A stretch of DNA of 25,922 nucleotides from Thiotrichaceae bacterium UBA7359 (GTDB lineage Bacteria; Pseudomonadota; Gammaproteobacteria; Eutrophobiales; Eutrophobiaceae), in contig CAJJDJ010000096.1 in assembly GCA_905182825.1 (NCBI GenBank), positions 1-25,922 on the forward strand. The letters are read 5' to 3'. The notes under the pieces were generated by a model. That model saw only the letters and a list, made by a program, of their open reading frames with translations, was not told where the DNA came from and ran no database searches. Position 1 is the stretch's first letter; every line of letters starts with the position of its first letter. A program made the translations under genes and the position numbers. Of the stretch, positions 1 through 7,893 are shown in pieces.

Positions 1-688
1 GTCCTGTTTCCAGTTGTACATGTAGGTGTGTGTAATGTTGGTATTTCTTGATTATCCTATAGTGAGTAGTTGCTATTTTTCCGTTATTTATAACGGCCAT
101 TTTAGTGCGTTGTTTTGGGTGTCTTCCCATTCTGTTTTCAATAGAGCCACCTGATGTGAGTTGACCGCAAACTATTGATTGATATTCACGCTTTATGTCT
201 CGTTTTTGAAGTTGATTAACTAAAATGGTATGTGATTCGAGTGTACGTGCAACAACCAGGACGCCCGTTGTTTCTTTGTCCAAACGGTGAATGATCCCTG
301 CTCGTGGAATAGCATCAAGGTTTTCATCAAAATTTAATAAGGCATTGACTAATGTGTGATTAGGATTTCCAGCACCAGGATGTATTATCAAACCAGTAGG
401 TTTGTTTATAATAATTAATGCTTCGTCTTCATACAGAATATCTAAGTTGATTGCTTCAGCTTGATGTTTTTCAATATTGTTAATACAAGTATCTATTACG
501 ATAATGTCACCGACATGTACTTCAGAGCGCTGATTACAAGTTGATTCATTAATGTTCACATCTCCAGACTTAATCCATGATTGAATTCGAGAACGTGAAT
601 GTTCCGGGATCAAGGATGAAAGCGCTTTATCGAGGCGTTTGCCGGATAGTTCGTCTGGTATAACTAATTGTAATTGAAGTTTAGACAT
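1..688 (-). CDS. rluD: Ribosomal large subunit pseudouridine synthase D (N-terminal 229 residues; C-terminus outside window)
   Basis: Converts three uridines of helix 69 of 23S rRNA (1911, 1915 and 1917 in E. coli) to pseudouridine. Reading leftward from the ATG complement at 686-688, the frame stays open to the window edge. Residues about 15-75 form an S4-like RNA-binding domain (GKRLDKALSSLIPEHSRSRI region). The catalytic domain follows, with NKPTGLIIHPG at 95-105 and the family signature HRLDKETTG at 134-142, whose Asp137 is the expected catalytic nucleophile. RluC shares this architecture, but the divergent position next to bamD, as in E. coli, favours RluD. The gene is truncated only by the window boundary; about 90-100 residues would be missing. 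No frameshift is seen. Confidence 0.93.
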   Translation of the reverse strand, partial: MSKLQLQLVIPDELSGKRLDKALSSLIPEHSRSRIQSWIKSGDVNINESTCNQRSEVHVGDIIVIDTCINNIEKHQAEAINLDILYEDEALIIINKPTGLIIHPGAGNPNHTLVNALLNFDENLDAIPRAGIIHRLDKETTGVLVVARTLESHTILVNQLQKRDIKREYQSIVCGQLTSGGSIENRMGRHPKQRTKMAVINNGKIATTHYRIIKKYQHYTHLHVQLETG

Positions 689-712
689 GTGTATGAAGCT
701 TTGCCCTCAGGA

Positions 713-730
713 TAGGTTTGAGCTAACCTA
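713..730. repeat. Short inverted repeat between rluD and bamD
   Basis: TAGGTT (713-718) and AACCTA (725-730) are perfect complements around a 6-nt loop. The repeat ends 6 nt before the bamD ATG, in a 48-nt divergent intergenic region with no good Shine-Dalgarno for bamD. It could be an operator or a weak RNA hairpin that limits bamD translation. Nothing else supports either role. Confidence 0.3.
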
Positions 731-736
731 CAGTCT

Positions 737-1507
737 ATGCGACATTCAATATTTTTTTTACTGATTTTTATACTTTCGGGTTGTTCTCATTTCAAAGATA
801 AGGGTGATGATACTGACGGCTGGGATGCTCAACGCCTTTATATTGAGGCAAGAGGTGAGCTGGATAGTGGTTCATACAGTATAGCTATTGAATATTATCA
901 AAAATTGGAAGCTAAATTTCCATTTGGAACGCATGCGAAACAGGCGTTGCTAGATTTAGCCTATGCTCATTACAAAGATGACTCTCCGGTTGCTTCAATT
1001 GCAGCAAGTGATCGCTTTATTAAAATGTATCCTCAAAACGCACATGTTGATTATGCTTACTATCTGAAAGGTCTAACAAACTTTAATAAGAGTAAAGGTA
1101 TTTTTCAGCGATATATGCCAACTGATGAATCACAACGTGATACGGGCTCAGCTTTTACGGCCTTTCAGAACTTTTCAGAGCTTGTTGATAGGTTTCCCGA
1201 TAGTGAGTATGCAGAAGATTCATCCAAGCGGATGCGTTATTTACGAAATACCCTAGCAAAAAACGAAGTCCATGTTGCAAATTATTATATGCGCCGAGGG
1301 GCATTCATCGCTGCTGCTAACAGGGCGAGATATGTGATAGAAAATTATCCTAAGACACCTGCTGTGCCTGAAGCTTTAGTTGTCATGGCCAAAGCTTACC
1401 GCATACTTGAAATGGATGAGCTCTCAAATGATTCATTAAGAGTGCTAAAGCTGAATTATCCGAACCATCCTGGACTCTATGAAGTTAAAGAAATTCAGGT
1501 TAAGTAG
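737..1507 (+). CDS. bamD: Outer membrane protein assembly factor BamD (lipoprotein)
   Basis: Essential lipoprotein of the BAM complex, which folds and inserts beta-barrel proteins into the outer membrane; it bridges BamA with BamC/E. The N-terminus is a lipoprotein signal (hydrophobic residues 4-13) ending in the lipobox LSGC with Cys16. The next residue is Ser rather than Asp, consistent with outer membrane sorting. The rest is helical TPR-type repeats, e.g. AIEYYQKLEAKFPFG, the segment around YAHYKDDSPVASI, and VANYYMRRGAFIAAANRA. Length is 256 aa against 245 in E. coli. Divergence from rluD matches the conserved gammaproteobacterial order. The start gives an intact signal peptide, although the ribosome binding site is weak. 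Confidence 0.96.
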   Translation: MRHSIFFLLIFILSGCSHFKDKGDDTDGWDAQRLYIEARGELDSGSYSIAIEYYQKLEAKFPFGTHAKQALLDLAYAHYKDDSPVASIAASDRFIKMYPQNAHVDYAYYLKGLTNFNKSKGIFQRYMPTDESQRDTGSAFTAFQNFSELVDRFPDSEYAEDSSKRMRYLRNTLAKNEVHVANYYMRRGAFIAAANRARYVIENYPKTPAVPEALVVMAKAYRILEMDELSNDSLRVLKLNYPNHPGLYEVKEIQVK

Positions 1508-1611
1508 TGCGCACTCTATTTTCTTATGGTTTCTAGTCTATTTCTTAATAAAGTGCCTCATCGTAGAAGCCAACGCACCTTAGTTCAATTTTTATTTAGA
1601 TAGTATTCATT

Positions 1612-2451
1612 ATGAGCATAAACGAAAATACAATAATAATGGAAATGAAGGTCTTGCCTGACATTGACCCTGAGTTTGAAATTCAGCGACGTGTTGATTT
1701 CATTAAAAAGACACTAAAAAATTCAGGATTAAGATATTTAATACTTGGTGTCAGTGGTGGTATTGATTCCTGTACTTGTGGTCGATTAGCGCAAATTGCG
1801 GTTGATCAACTTAATGAAGAAGAAAATATTGAATATTATTTCATCGCCATACGACTGCCATACGGAGAACAACTTGATGAAGAAGATGCGCAAATCGCGC
1901 TTAGTTTTATACAACCATCTCATAGCCTAATTATAAATGTAAAAACAGGGGTTGATTCGATCCATGATGAAACAATACGGGCACTAACAGAACAAACTTT
2001 GATACAACTACAGGAACGAGAATGTGATTATGCTAAGGGTAACGTTAAGGCCAGAATGCGCATGATTGCTCAGTATGAGGTAGCAGGTATTTTACGTGGA
2101 TTAGTGATCGGAACAGATCATTCATCTGAGAATATAACAGGGTTTTATACTAAACACGGTGATGGTGCTTGTGATTTAGCTCCGCTATTTGGCCTAAACA
2201 AACGTCAGGTAAGAGTGCTTAGTCGCACGTTAGGAGTGCCAAACACAATTATCGAAAAAGCACCTACTGCCGATCTGGAATGTTTATCCCCAGGTAAATC
2301 AGATGAAGAAGCACTGGGACTGAGCTATGACCAAATCGATGACTTTCTGGAAGGAAAAATGGTGCCTGATGAAATAAAGACAAAAATCATAAAGATATAC
2401 AAACAGACACAACACAAAAGACAACCCATTTTGACGTTATATGCTAACTAA
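1612..2451 (+). CDS. nadE: Ammonia-dependent NAD+ synthetase
   Basis: Last step of NAD biosynthesis: ATP-dependent amidation of deamido-NAD with ammonia in the cytoplasm. The N-type ATP pyrophosphatase P-loop SGGIDS is at residues 48-53. Other family blocks are RLPYGEQLDEEDAQ, GNVKARMRMIAQYEVAG, GTDHSSENITGFYTKHGDG and KAPTADLE. At 279 aa (E. coli NadE 275) there is no room for an N-terminal glutaminase domain, so it is the ammonia-using short form. The start has no clear Shine-Dalgarno, and an in-frame ATG at 1639 is an alternative. It lies 104 nt after bamD and may share its transcript. The gene is convergent with sucD. Confidence 0.95.
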   Translation: MSINENTIIMEMKVLPDIDPEFEIQRRVDFIKKTLKNSGLRYLILGVSGGIDSCTCGRLAQIAVDQLNEEENIEYYFIAIRLPYGEQLDEEDAQIALSFIQPSHSLIINVKTGVDSIHDETIRALTEQTLIQLQERECDYAKGNVKARMRMIAQYEVAGILRGLVIGTDHSSENITGFYTKHGDGACDLAPLFGLNKRQVRVLSRTLGVPNTIIEKAPTADLECLSPGKSDEEALGLSYDQIDDFLEGKMVPDEIKTKIIKIYKQTQHKRQPILTLYAN

Positions 2452-2527
2452 ATCATAACTTTTTTTTGGTGTGACTGAATATGGATGTCTCAATAAAATT
2501 TTGATCAACAGAAAAACAATAGTTACA

Positions 2528-3397
2528 TCATAATAACTCTGCTATGGCAGTTCCAAGCTCACTTGGAGACTTAACCGTTTTTACATTGGCTTCATCAAGT
2601 GCAGCAAACTTGTCATCAGCAGTCCCTTTACCACCTGAAATAATAGCGCCAGCATGCCCCATTCTTTTTCCGGGTGGTGCCGTGACGCCAGCAATGTAGC
2701 CAACGACAGGTTTAGTAACATTATCCTTAATAAATTGCGCCGCTTCTTCTTCAGCAGTACCTCCAATTTCACCCACCATAATGATCCCTTTTGTTTCAGG
2801 GTCTTCTTGAAACAACGCTAAGCAATCAATGAAGTTCGTACCATTGATAGGATCGCCACCAATACCGACACAAGTACTTTGCCCAAGTCCGTTCATGGTG
2901 GTTTGGTGAACTGCTTCATAAGTAAGCGTACCAGAGCGTGAAACGACACCAATACTGCCTACCTTATGAATACTACCGGGCATTATGCCTATCTTGCATT
3001 GACCAGGAGTAATGACACCAGGACAATTTGGCCCAACAAGTCTTATATCTGGAAATTGGTCAACATAAGCTCTGGCCTTTACCATATCAATAACAGGTAT
3101 ACCCTCAGTGATGCAGACGATGATATTAATCCCTGCTTCTGCAGCCTCTGTTATTGCTTCTGCTGCAAATGGAGGCGGCACCATTATCATACTGGCATTA
3201 GCACCTGTTTCGTTAACTGCATCTGTAACCGTATCAAAGACAGGTTTTTTCAGATGGGTTTCACCACCTTTCCCAGGAGTAACGCCACCAACTAATTGTG
3301 TTCCATATTCAATGGCTTGCTCAGCATGAAAAGTACCTTGGCGACCGGTAAACCCTTGAACAATTACTTTAGTATTTTTATCGATTAAGATAGCCAT
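2528..3397 (-). CDS. sucD: Succinyl-CoA synthetase alpha subunit
   Basis: With SucC it interconverts succinyl-CoA and succinate coupled to ATP/GTP in the TCA cycle. The N-terminal CoA-binding Rossmann region carries VIVQGFTGRQGTFH. The middle has GPNCPGVITPG and SRSGTLTYE. The active-site histidine that is phosphorylated is expected to be His248 in GKRMGHAGAI. Length 289 aa equals the E. coli protein. The ATG overlaps the sucC stop by one base (TAATG), indicating translational coupling. sucAB and lpd are not adjacent, so the rest of the oxoglutarate dehydrogenase system is encoded elsewhere. Confidence 0.98.
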   Translation of the reverse strand: MAILIDKNTKVIVQGFTGRQGTFHAEQAIEYGTQLVGGVTPGKGGETHLKKPVFDTVTDAVNETGANASMIMVPPPFAAEAITEAAEAGINIIVCITEGIPVIDMVKARAYVDQFPDIRLVGPNCPGVITPGQCKIGIMPGSIHKVGSIGVVSRSGTLTYEAVHQTTMNGLGQSTCVGIGGDPINGTNFIDCLALFQEDPETKGIIMVGEIGGTAEEEAAQFIKDNVTKPVVGYIAGVTAPPGKRMGHAGAIISGGKGTADDKFAALDEANVKTVKSPSELGTAIAELL

Positions 3398-4566
3398 TAT
3401 TTTGCACCTCCAACAGCAGCAACTGCTTTTTGAGCAGCATCAGAGAGGTCCTCTGCCGCAAGTAAGTCGAGACCACTTTCGACGAGAGCAGCTTTACCTT
3501 CATTAACATTTGTCCCTTCTAGCCTAACGACTACTGGGACGTCGACACCGACTTCTTTTACTGCTTGAATAATGCCCTCTGCGATTAAATCACAACGTAC
3601 GATACCGCCAAAGATGTTGACTAAAATAGCTTCCACATTTTTGTCAGAGACAATTAGTTTGAATGCTTCTGCAACTCTTTCGGCAGTTGCACCGCCGCCT
3701 ACATCAAGAAAGTTTGCAGGTTTTCCGCCATATAATTGAATAATATCCATCGTTGCCATTGCTAAACCGGCGCCATTCACCATGCAGGCAATATTGCCAT
3801 CTAGAGTAATGTAATTAAGGTCAAACTGACGCGCGATATTTTCTTTTTCATCTTCTTGAGTAGGGTCTCGTAGTTCTTCAAGTGAGGGATGCTTAAAGAG
3901 GGCATTATCATCAATTCCTACTTTTGCATCGATGGCAACTAAACCACCCTCTTTATTTATTATGAGGGGATTGATTTCAACAAGACTCAGGTCCTTTTCG
4001 ATAAACAGGTTGTATAAAGCTTGTAATATTGAGGTTAATTGTTTTCTCTGATTATTATCAAATCCAAGTGTAAAACCGATTCGGCGTGATTGATGAGCCT
4101 GTAATCCAAGTACAGGGTCAACAATAACGCTGATAATTTTTTCCGGTTGAGTGGCGGCGACTTCTTCAATATCCATTCCACCTTCTGATGATGCCATGAT
4201 GGCAACACGACGACTCGCGCGGTCTACAACTAAACCGAGATACAATTCAGAAGCGATATCTGAAAGTGAGGCAATTAGAACTCGGTTAACAGGCTGTCCA
4301 TGCGGAGCTGATTGCTTCGTCACTAACTGAGAACCGAGTAATGAGCCGACAATGGACTCAAGTTCTTCTTGCCCTTTGGCGATTTTTACTCCCCCAGCCT
4401 TGCCTCGGCCGCCAGCATGAACCTGAGCCTTGACTATCCATGCATCACCTCCTAGGTCCAAGGCGCATTGTTTTGCTTCAGCGATAGATTCTGCTGATTT
4501 GCCTGATGGAGTAGGTATGCCGTAGTCCTCGAATAGTTTTTTAGCCTGATATTCGTGTAGATTCAT
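3397..4566 (-). CDS. sucC: Succinyl-CoA synthetase beta subunit (ADP/GDP-forming)
   Basis: The ATP-grasp subunit that binds nucleotide and succinate. The N-terminal motif MNLHEYQAKKLFEDYGIP is typical. Lys46 and GGRGKAGG at 52-59 form the nucleotide-binding loop. The C-terminal ligase part contains FLDVGGGATAERV and ILVNIFGGIVRCDLIAEGI. Length is 389 aa (E. coli 388). The ribosome binding site AAGGA lies 7 nt before the ATG on the minus strand. It is the first gene of the sucCD operon. The 168-nt upstream region is shared with pilA and contains an AT-rich 8-bp inverted repeat (4583-4590 / 4594-4601) inside the probable leader. Confidence 0.98.
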   Translation of the reverse strand: MNLHEYQAKKLFEDYGIPTPSGKSAESIAEAKQCALDLGGDAWIVKAQVHAGGRGKAGGVKIAKGQEELESIVGSLLGSQLVTKQSAPHGQPVNRVLIASLSDIASELYLGLVVDRASRRVAIMASSEGGMDIEEVAATQPEKIISVIVDPVLGLQAHQSRRIGFTLGFDNNQRKQLTSILQALYNLFIEKDLSLVEINPLIINKEGGLVAIDAKVGIDDNALFKHPSLEELRDPTQEDEKENIARQFDLNYITLDGNIACMVNGAGLAMATMDIIQLYGGKPANFLDVGGGATAERVAEAFKLIVSDKNVEAILVNIFGGIVRCDLIAEGIIQAVKEVGVDVPVVVRLEGTNVNEGKAALVESGLDLLAAEDLSDAAQKAVAAVGGAK

Positions 4567-4650
4567 GTTATGTCCTTAAAAATTATTTTTATCAAAAATA
4601 AACCATAATTTAATAAATAATGATTTATTTAGTTAATTAATTCATGCATA

Positions 4651-4680
4651 TTAACCACCTACGAAAATATTTGCTATAAT
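4651..4680 (+). promoter_or_regulatory. Sigma-70 promoter of the pilin gene, extended -10
   Basis: TATAAT at 4675-4680 is a perfect -10 element. It is preceded by TGC at 4672-4674, giving an extended -10 (TGnTATAAT). TTAACC at 4651-4656, 18 nt upstream, is a partial -35 (4 of 6 matches). Transcription would start near 4687 and give a leader of about 48 nt. The leader begins with a possible hairpin (TGTGG 4686-4690 with CCACA 4701-4705). A strong AGGAGA ribosome binding site at 4724-4729 lies 5 nt before the ATG. Confidence 0.65.
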
Positions 4681-4734
4681 TCTGTTGTGGAATGATTCCC
4701 CCACAGTATTATCACATCACCACAGGAGATAAAA

Positions 4735-5163
4735 ATGAAGAAACAATCACAATTGGGTTTTACCTTAATAGAGTTGATGATCGTTGTTGCTATTATTGGT
4801 ATTCTTGCTGCAGTCGCAATTCCGTCATATCAAGATTATACAGCAAGAGCGAGTGCCTCTGAAGGCCTGACCCTCGCAAGTTCGGTAAAAATGGCTGTTG
4901 CGGAGACCCAAGCAACTACTGGAGTTATCCCAACAACCAACGCACTTGCTGGTGTAGCCGAAGGTAATACCATAACAGGTAATGCGGTTACCTCTGTTGA
5001 GATCGGTGCTTTAGGTGTAATCACAGTTACATATACTGCTGCTGTAGCTCCCTCACCTACAAACACAATAACCCTTACACCTGATTTTTCGGGTGGTAGT
5101 GTCGTATGGGCATGCTCTGGTACCGTTCCAGCAAAAATAAGACCTTCAAATTGTAGGGGATAG
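4735..5163 (+). CDS. pilA: Type IV major pilin (PilA/PilE-type)
   Basis: Structural subunit of a type IVa pilus. The 8-residue leader MKKQSQLG is followed by the cleavage/methylation site G8|F9. The hydrophobic N-terminal helix starts FTLIELMIVVAIIGILAA and carries the Glu5 needed for assembly. The globular part is only about 100 residues and ends in a Cys127-Cys140 pair (WACSG ... SNCRG) that should form the D-region disulfide loop. At 142 aa it is a typical short group-A pilin. It has its own strong promoter and ribosome binding site, a downstream hairpin, and more C-ending codons than its neighbours, all consistent with high expression as a single gene. No pilB, pilC or pilD is nearby, so assembly genes must be elsewhere. 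Confidence 0.95.
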   Translation: MKKQSQLGFTLIELMIVVAIIGILAAVAIPSYQDYTARASASEGLTLASSVKMAVAETQATTGVIPTTNALAGVAEGNTITGNAVTSVEIGALGVITVTYTAAVAPSPTNTITLTPDFSGGSVVWACSGTVPAKIRPSNCRG

Positions 5164-5189
5164 AACTAGATAACAGATAAACCATGAAA

Positions 5190-5235
5190 ATGAAATAACC
5201 GATGCGGCTTGTTTTTGCAGCATCGGTTATTTCAT
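5190..5235 (+). terminator. 16-bp perfect hairpin after pilA, probable terminator or 3' stabiliser
   Basis: ATGAAATAACCGATGC at 5190-5205 pairs perfectly with GCATCGGTTATTTCAT at 5220-5235 around a 14-nt loop. It starts 27 nt after the pilin stop codon. No U-run follows the stem on either strand, so it is not a textbook intrinsic terminator. It may stop transcription less efficiently or protect the pilin mRNA 3' end from exonucleases. Confidence 0.55.
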
Positions 5236-5571
5236 GCCTGAAAAATACTCTAAACTAAATTATTAATAAGAATGATGAATAGTGTTTATTCTGACGTTCT
5301 TATTTCTTGCCTGCACCTCATATGTATTCTCACGATTTTGGCACTAAATGTGAAGGCTTCTTTAATTGTATAGAAGTTAACAAGCGATGATTGACACGGC
5401 TATCATTTATGCTCAATAGTGATGACTCACATTCGCCGCCAAAGAATTCATCAGGACGAATGTGTTATCGTTTTTGCCCTGTGCCTAGTTAAAGATAAAT
5501 ATAACTCCAGATATACAAAAATCTTGTTAGAAAAACACGGATTATAAAATATAGAAAAGAAGAAATTATAG
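5236..5571. other. Gene-free stretch between pilA hairpin and suhB
   Basis: No convincing coding region or tRNA is seen on either strand. The one visible structure is an 8-bp perfect inverted repeat, CACATTCG (5428-5435) and CGAATGTG (5457-5464), around a 21-nt spacer. It could be the end structure of the leftward suhB transcript or a protein-binding site. The rest is AT-rich sequence without recognisable elements. Confidence 0.5.
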
Positions 5572-6342
5572 TTAAAACAAAACCTTTAACATGGCTCTTA
5601 TCATTTTTGGATTAGCAGAGATAATATTTCCACTCCCCATATAATCTACATCTCCTGATAGCTCACTATTTATACCACCTGCTTCTTGTACTAATAGTGC
5701 CCCCGCAGCAATGTCCCATGGTTTTAGTTCGTACTCCCAAAAACCATCTAGACGACCACAAGCGACATAAGCTAAATCAAGCGAGGCCACTCCAGCGCGT
5801 CTAATGCCTGCAATTTCGGGGTATAATGATTTGAAGCTGTTGATAAACTCATCCACGCTATGTGTATCACCATATGGAAAGCCGGTGCCTAGCAGTGCAC
5901 CATCTAATGTTTTACGATTACTTACGCGAATTTTTTTATTATTAAGTTGAGCACCTTTACCTTTTGAAGCAGTAAATAATTCTTGCTTTAAAGGGTCATA
6001 AATCACGGCTTGGTCAAGATGTCCTTTATGCTGAAGAGCAATCGACACTGCGAAATGAGGGAATCCATGTAGGAAGTTTGTAGTGCCATCGAGGGGATCG
6101 ATTATCCAAAGAAAATCACTTTCTCCAGACGCACCACTTTCTTCGCATAAGAAGGCATGGTCTGGATAGGAATTTTTAATTATATTTATAATCGTAAACT
6201 CTGCTTGTGTGTCGACTTCTGTAACAAAGTCATTTTTACCTTTGATATCGATAGAAATGTCACTTACGCGATCCATTTCACGTACAATTAGATCTCCTGC
6301 TGCCCGGGCAGCACGTATTGCAATATTTAGCATTGGATGCAT
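5572..6342 (-). CDS. suhB: Inositol-1-monophosphatase family protein SuhB
   Basis: Mg-dependent, lithium-sensitive phosphatase acting on inositol monophosphate. In E. coli the same protein binds NusA/RNA polymerase and the rRNA antitermination complex. The start MHPMLNIAIRAARAAG is nearly the E. coli start. Metal ligands are visible as EE at 67-68, IDPLDGTTNF at 81-90 (Asp82, Asp85) and WDIAAGALLVQEAGG from 209 (Asp210). Length is 256 aa against 267 in E. coli, the difference being at the C-terminus. It is divergent from trmJ with a 72-nt gap, a conserved gammaproteobacterial arrangement. Confidence 0.95.
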   Translation of the reverse strand: MHPMLNIAIRAARAAGDLIVREMDRVSDISIDIKGKNDFVTEVDTQAEFTIINIIKNSYPDHAFLCEESGASGESDFLWIIDPLDGTTNFLHGFPHFAVSIALQHKGHLDQAVIYDPLKQELFTASKGKGAQLNNKKIRVSNRKTLDGALLGTGFPYGDTHSVDEFINSFKSLYPEIAGIRRAGVASLDLAYVACGRLDGFWEYELKPWDIAAGALLVQEAGGINSELSGDVDYMGSGNIISANPKMIRAMLKVLF

Positions 6343-6414
6343 TAGTGTTTTAAATCCTTGAAATATTAAGAACGTATTCTACGTTGACTGAAAAGATGAG
6401 TGTAGTGATTAAAT

Positions 6415-7137
6415 ATGAATTCGATAATTAATAATGTACGCATAGTTCTGGTTGGCACGACACATCCGGGCAATATTGGGGCCGCCGCGCGGGCAATGAA
6501 AACAATGGCGCAGGATAATCTATATTTGGTCAATCCGAAAGAATTTCCATCTGCCGCCGCAACAGCCCGAGCAACAGGAGCCGACGATATCTTAGCGAAT
6601 GCAAGTATGCATGATAATTTAAAATCAGCTATTTCAGACTGTCAAATGGTTATTACAACCAGCGCCAGGACAAGAAGTATTCCTTGGCCTATGGTTTCAC
6701 CGAGAGAATGTGCAGAAAAGCTAGCTGATTCTAATGTTGGAGATGTTGCTATTATCTTCGGAAGAGAAAACTCTGGTTTGAGTAACGAAGAGATGGAATT
6801 AGGCAATTTGGTATTACAGATACCGACTAATGCTGATTATAGTTCTTTAAACCTAGCGTCGGCAGTACAGATTATATGTTATGAATTATTCCTTAAACGT
6901 CATGCGGATGATGGTGTCGCTAAAGAAGAGAAGGTGTCTTTTGTAAGCCAGGAAAAAATAGAAATGTTTTATGAGCATCTAGAAGAATGCATGATTGAGA
7001 TAGGCTATCATGATCTCAATTACCCACGACGATTGATGCATAGGATGCGGCGTCTATTTAATCGAGCACGATTAGATGAAAGTGAATGGAAAATATTGCG
7101 TGGTTTCCTTGCTAAAATTCAAGAGAAACAGAAATAA
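6415..7137 (+). CDS. trmJ: tRNA (cytidine/uridine-2'-O-)-methyltransferase TrmJ
   Basis: SAM-dependent SPOUT methyltransferase that 2'-O-methylates position 32 of several tRNAs. The three knot motifs are visible: RIVLVGTTHPGNIGAAARAM from residue 9, IIFGRENSGLSNEE at 113-126, and IPTNADYSSLNLASAVQI at 136-153. The C-terminal extension (residues 160-240) contains the RRLMHRMRRLFNRARL helix typical of TrmJ. Length is 240 aa (E. coli 246). In E. coli iscR follows; here the next gene, 18 nt on, is a methyltransferase instead, so the downstream context has changed. Confidence 0.95.
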   Translation: MNSIINNVRIVLVGTTHPGNIGAAARAMKTMAQDNLYLVNPKEFPSAAATARATGADDILANASMHDNLKSAISDCQMVITTSARTRSIPWPMVSPRECAEKLADSNVGDVAIIFGRENSGLSNEEMELGNLVLQIPTNADYSSLNLASAVQIICYELFLKRHADDGVAKEEKVSFVSQEKIEMFYEHLEECMIEIGYHDLNYPRRLMHRMRRLFNRARLDESEWKILRGFLAKIQEKQK

Positions 7138-7155
7138 AACGATTGGGTTTCAGCT

Positions 7156-7887
7156 ATGGAAAATGAATTGTTTGATGAGATGTATAAGGTTGAAACTCAA
7201 CATTGGTGGTTGGTTGCGCGACGAAAAATAATTGCTAGTATTATTGATACTTTTGGGCTTGGTTTAGATTCTAAAATAATGGATGCGGGGTGTGGTAACG
7301 GTGATAATCTTGAGTTTTTATCACAATATGGTGAATTAATAGCGATTGAAAGGGATGATAATGCCTTGGCAAGAGCACAATCAAGGCAAATAGGCAAAGT
7401 AGTTAAAGGGGAGTTACCCGATAACTTCCCTACAGCTATAAATAGAGAAAATGATTTAATCGTATTGTTAGATGTTTTGGAACATATAAATGATGATGAA
7501 AAAAGTTTATCGATATTGAAAAATTGGGCTAAGAGTAAAGGAAAATTATTAATTACGGTTCCAGCATATCAGTTTCTCTGGACCAAACACGATGAATTAC
7601 ATCATCATAAAAGAAGGTATACGGTTGGGCAGTTGAAAAAAATCATAGAAAATAATGGTTGGAATGTGAATTATATCTCCTATTTTAATTCATTTTTATT
7701 CCCATTAGCGCTTATAGCCAGACTTAAAGATAAGGTCTTCCCTCCGGCAAAAATCGATAGTTTAACTCTACCAAATCGTTTTATTAACCATTTATTTGAA
7801 AAAATATTTAGCCTGGAGACTATTATTCTTCGTAAATTCTCATTTCCTTTCGGTTTATCAATAATTGTTGTTGCTGAGAAAGAATAA
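7156..7887 (+). CDS. Class I SAM-dependent methyltransferase
   Basis: Rossmann-type methyltransferase of unknown substrate. SAM-binding motif I is DAGCGNGD (residues 43-50). The acidic residue ending beta-2 is in IAIERDD. Motif IV/post-IV is LLDVLEHI at 104-111. The N-terminal segment QHWWLVARRKII and the HHHKRRYTVGQL segment at 149-160 recur in methyltransferases found beside polyprenyl-phosphate glycosyltransferases in surface-glycan loci. It lies 18 nt after trmJ and 6 nt before a glycosyltransferase, so the three are probably cotranscribed. A role in modifying a lipid-linked sugar is inferred from context only; a quinone or small-molecule methyltransferase cannot be excluded. Confidence 0.8.
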   Translation: MENELFDEMYKVETQHWWLVARRKIIASIIDTFGLGLDSKIMDAGCGNGDNLEFLSQYGELIAIERDDNALARAQSRQIGKVVKGELPDNFPTAINRENDLIVLLDVLEHINDDEKSLSILKNWAKSKGKLLITVPAYQFLWTKHDELHHHKRRYTVGQLKKIIENNGWNVNYISYFNSFLFPLALIARLKDKVFPPAKIDSLTLPNRFINHLFEKIFSLETIILRKFSFPFGLSIIVVAEKE

Positions 7888-7893
7888 AGTTAC

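Noticed and set aside
1506..1515. 10-bp palindrome AGTGCGCACT at the end of bamD
   Set aside because: It has no loop to form an RNA hairpin, is a single copy, and overlaps the stop codon; there is too little to propose a binding site.
2966..3295. 109-codon open frame antisense to sucD
   Set aside because: It is opposite the highly conserved sucD sequence, is Cys/Asn-rich without a domain, and has no ribosome binding site of note.
4651..4680. TTGCT upstream of pilA as the -12 part of a sigma-54 promoter
   Set aside because: The -24 GG dinucleotide is absent at the required spacing (bases 4661-4662 are AC), while a perfect extended sigma-70 -10 overlaps the site.
5428..5464. CTGATGA on the minus strand inside an 8-bp inverted repeat, resembling a hammerhead ribozyme core
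   Set aside because: The stretch after CTGATGA cannot form stem II and no GAAA box or correctly placed cleavage triplet with flanking stems follows. Only the inverted repeat is supported.
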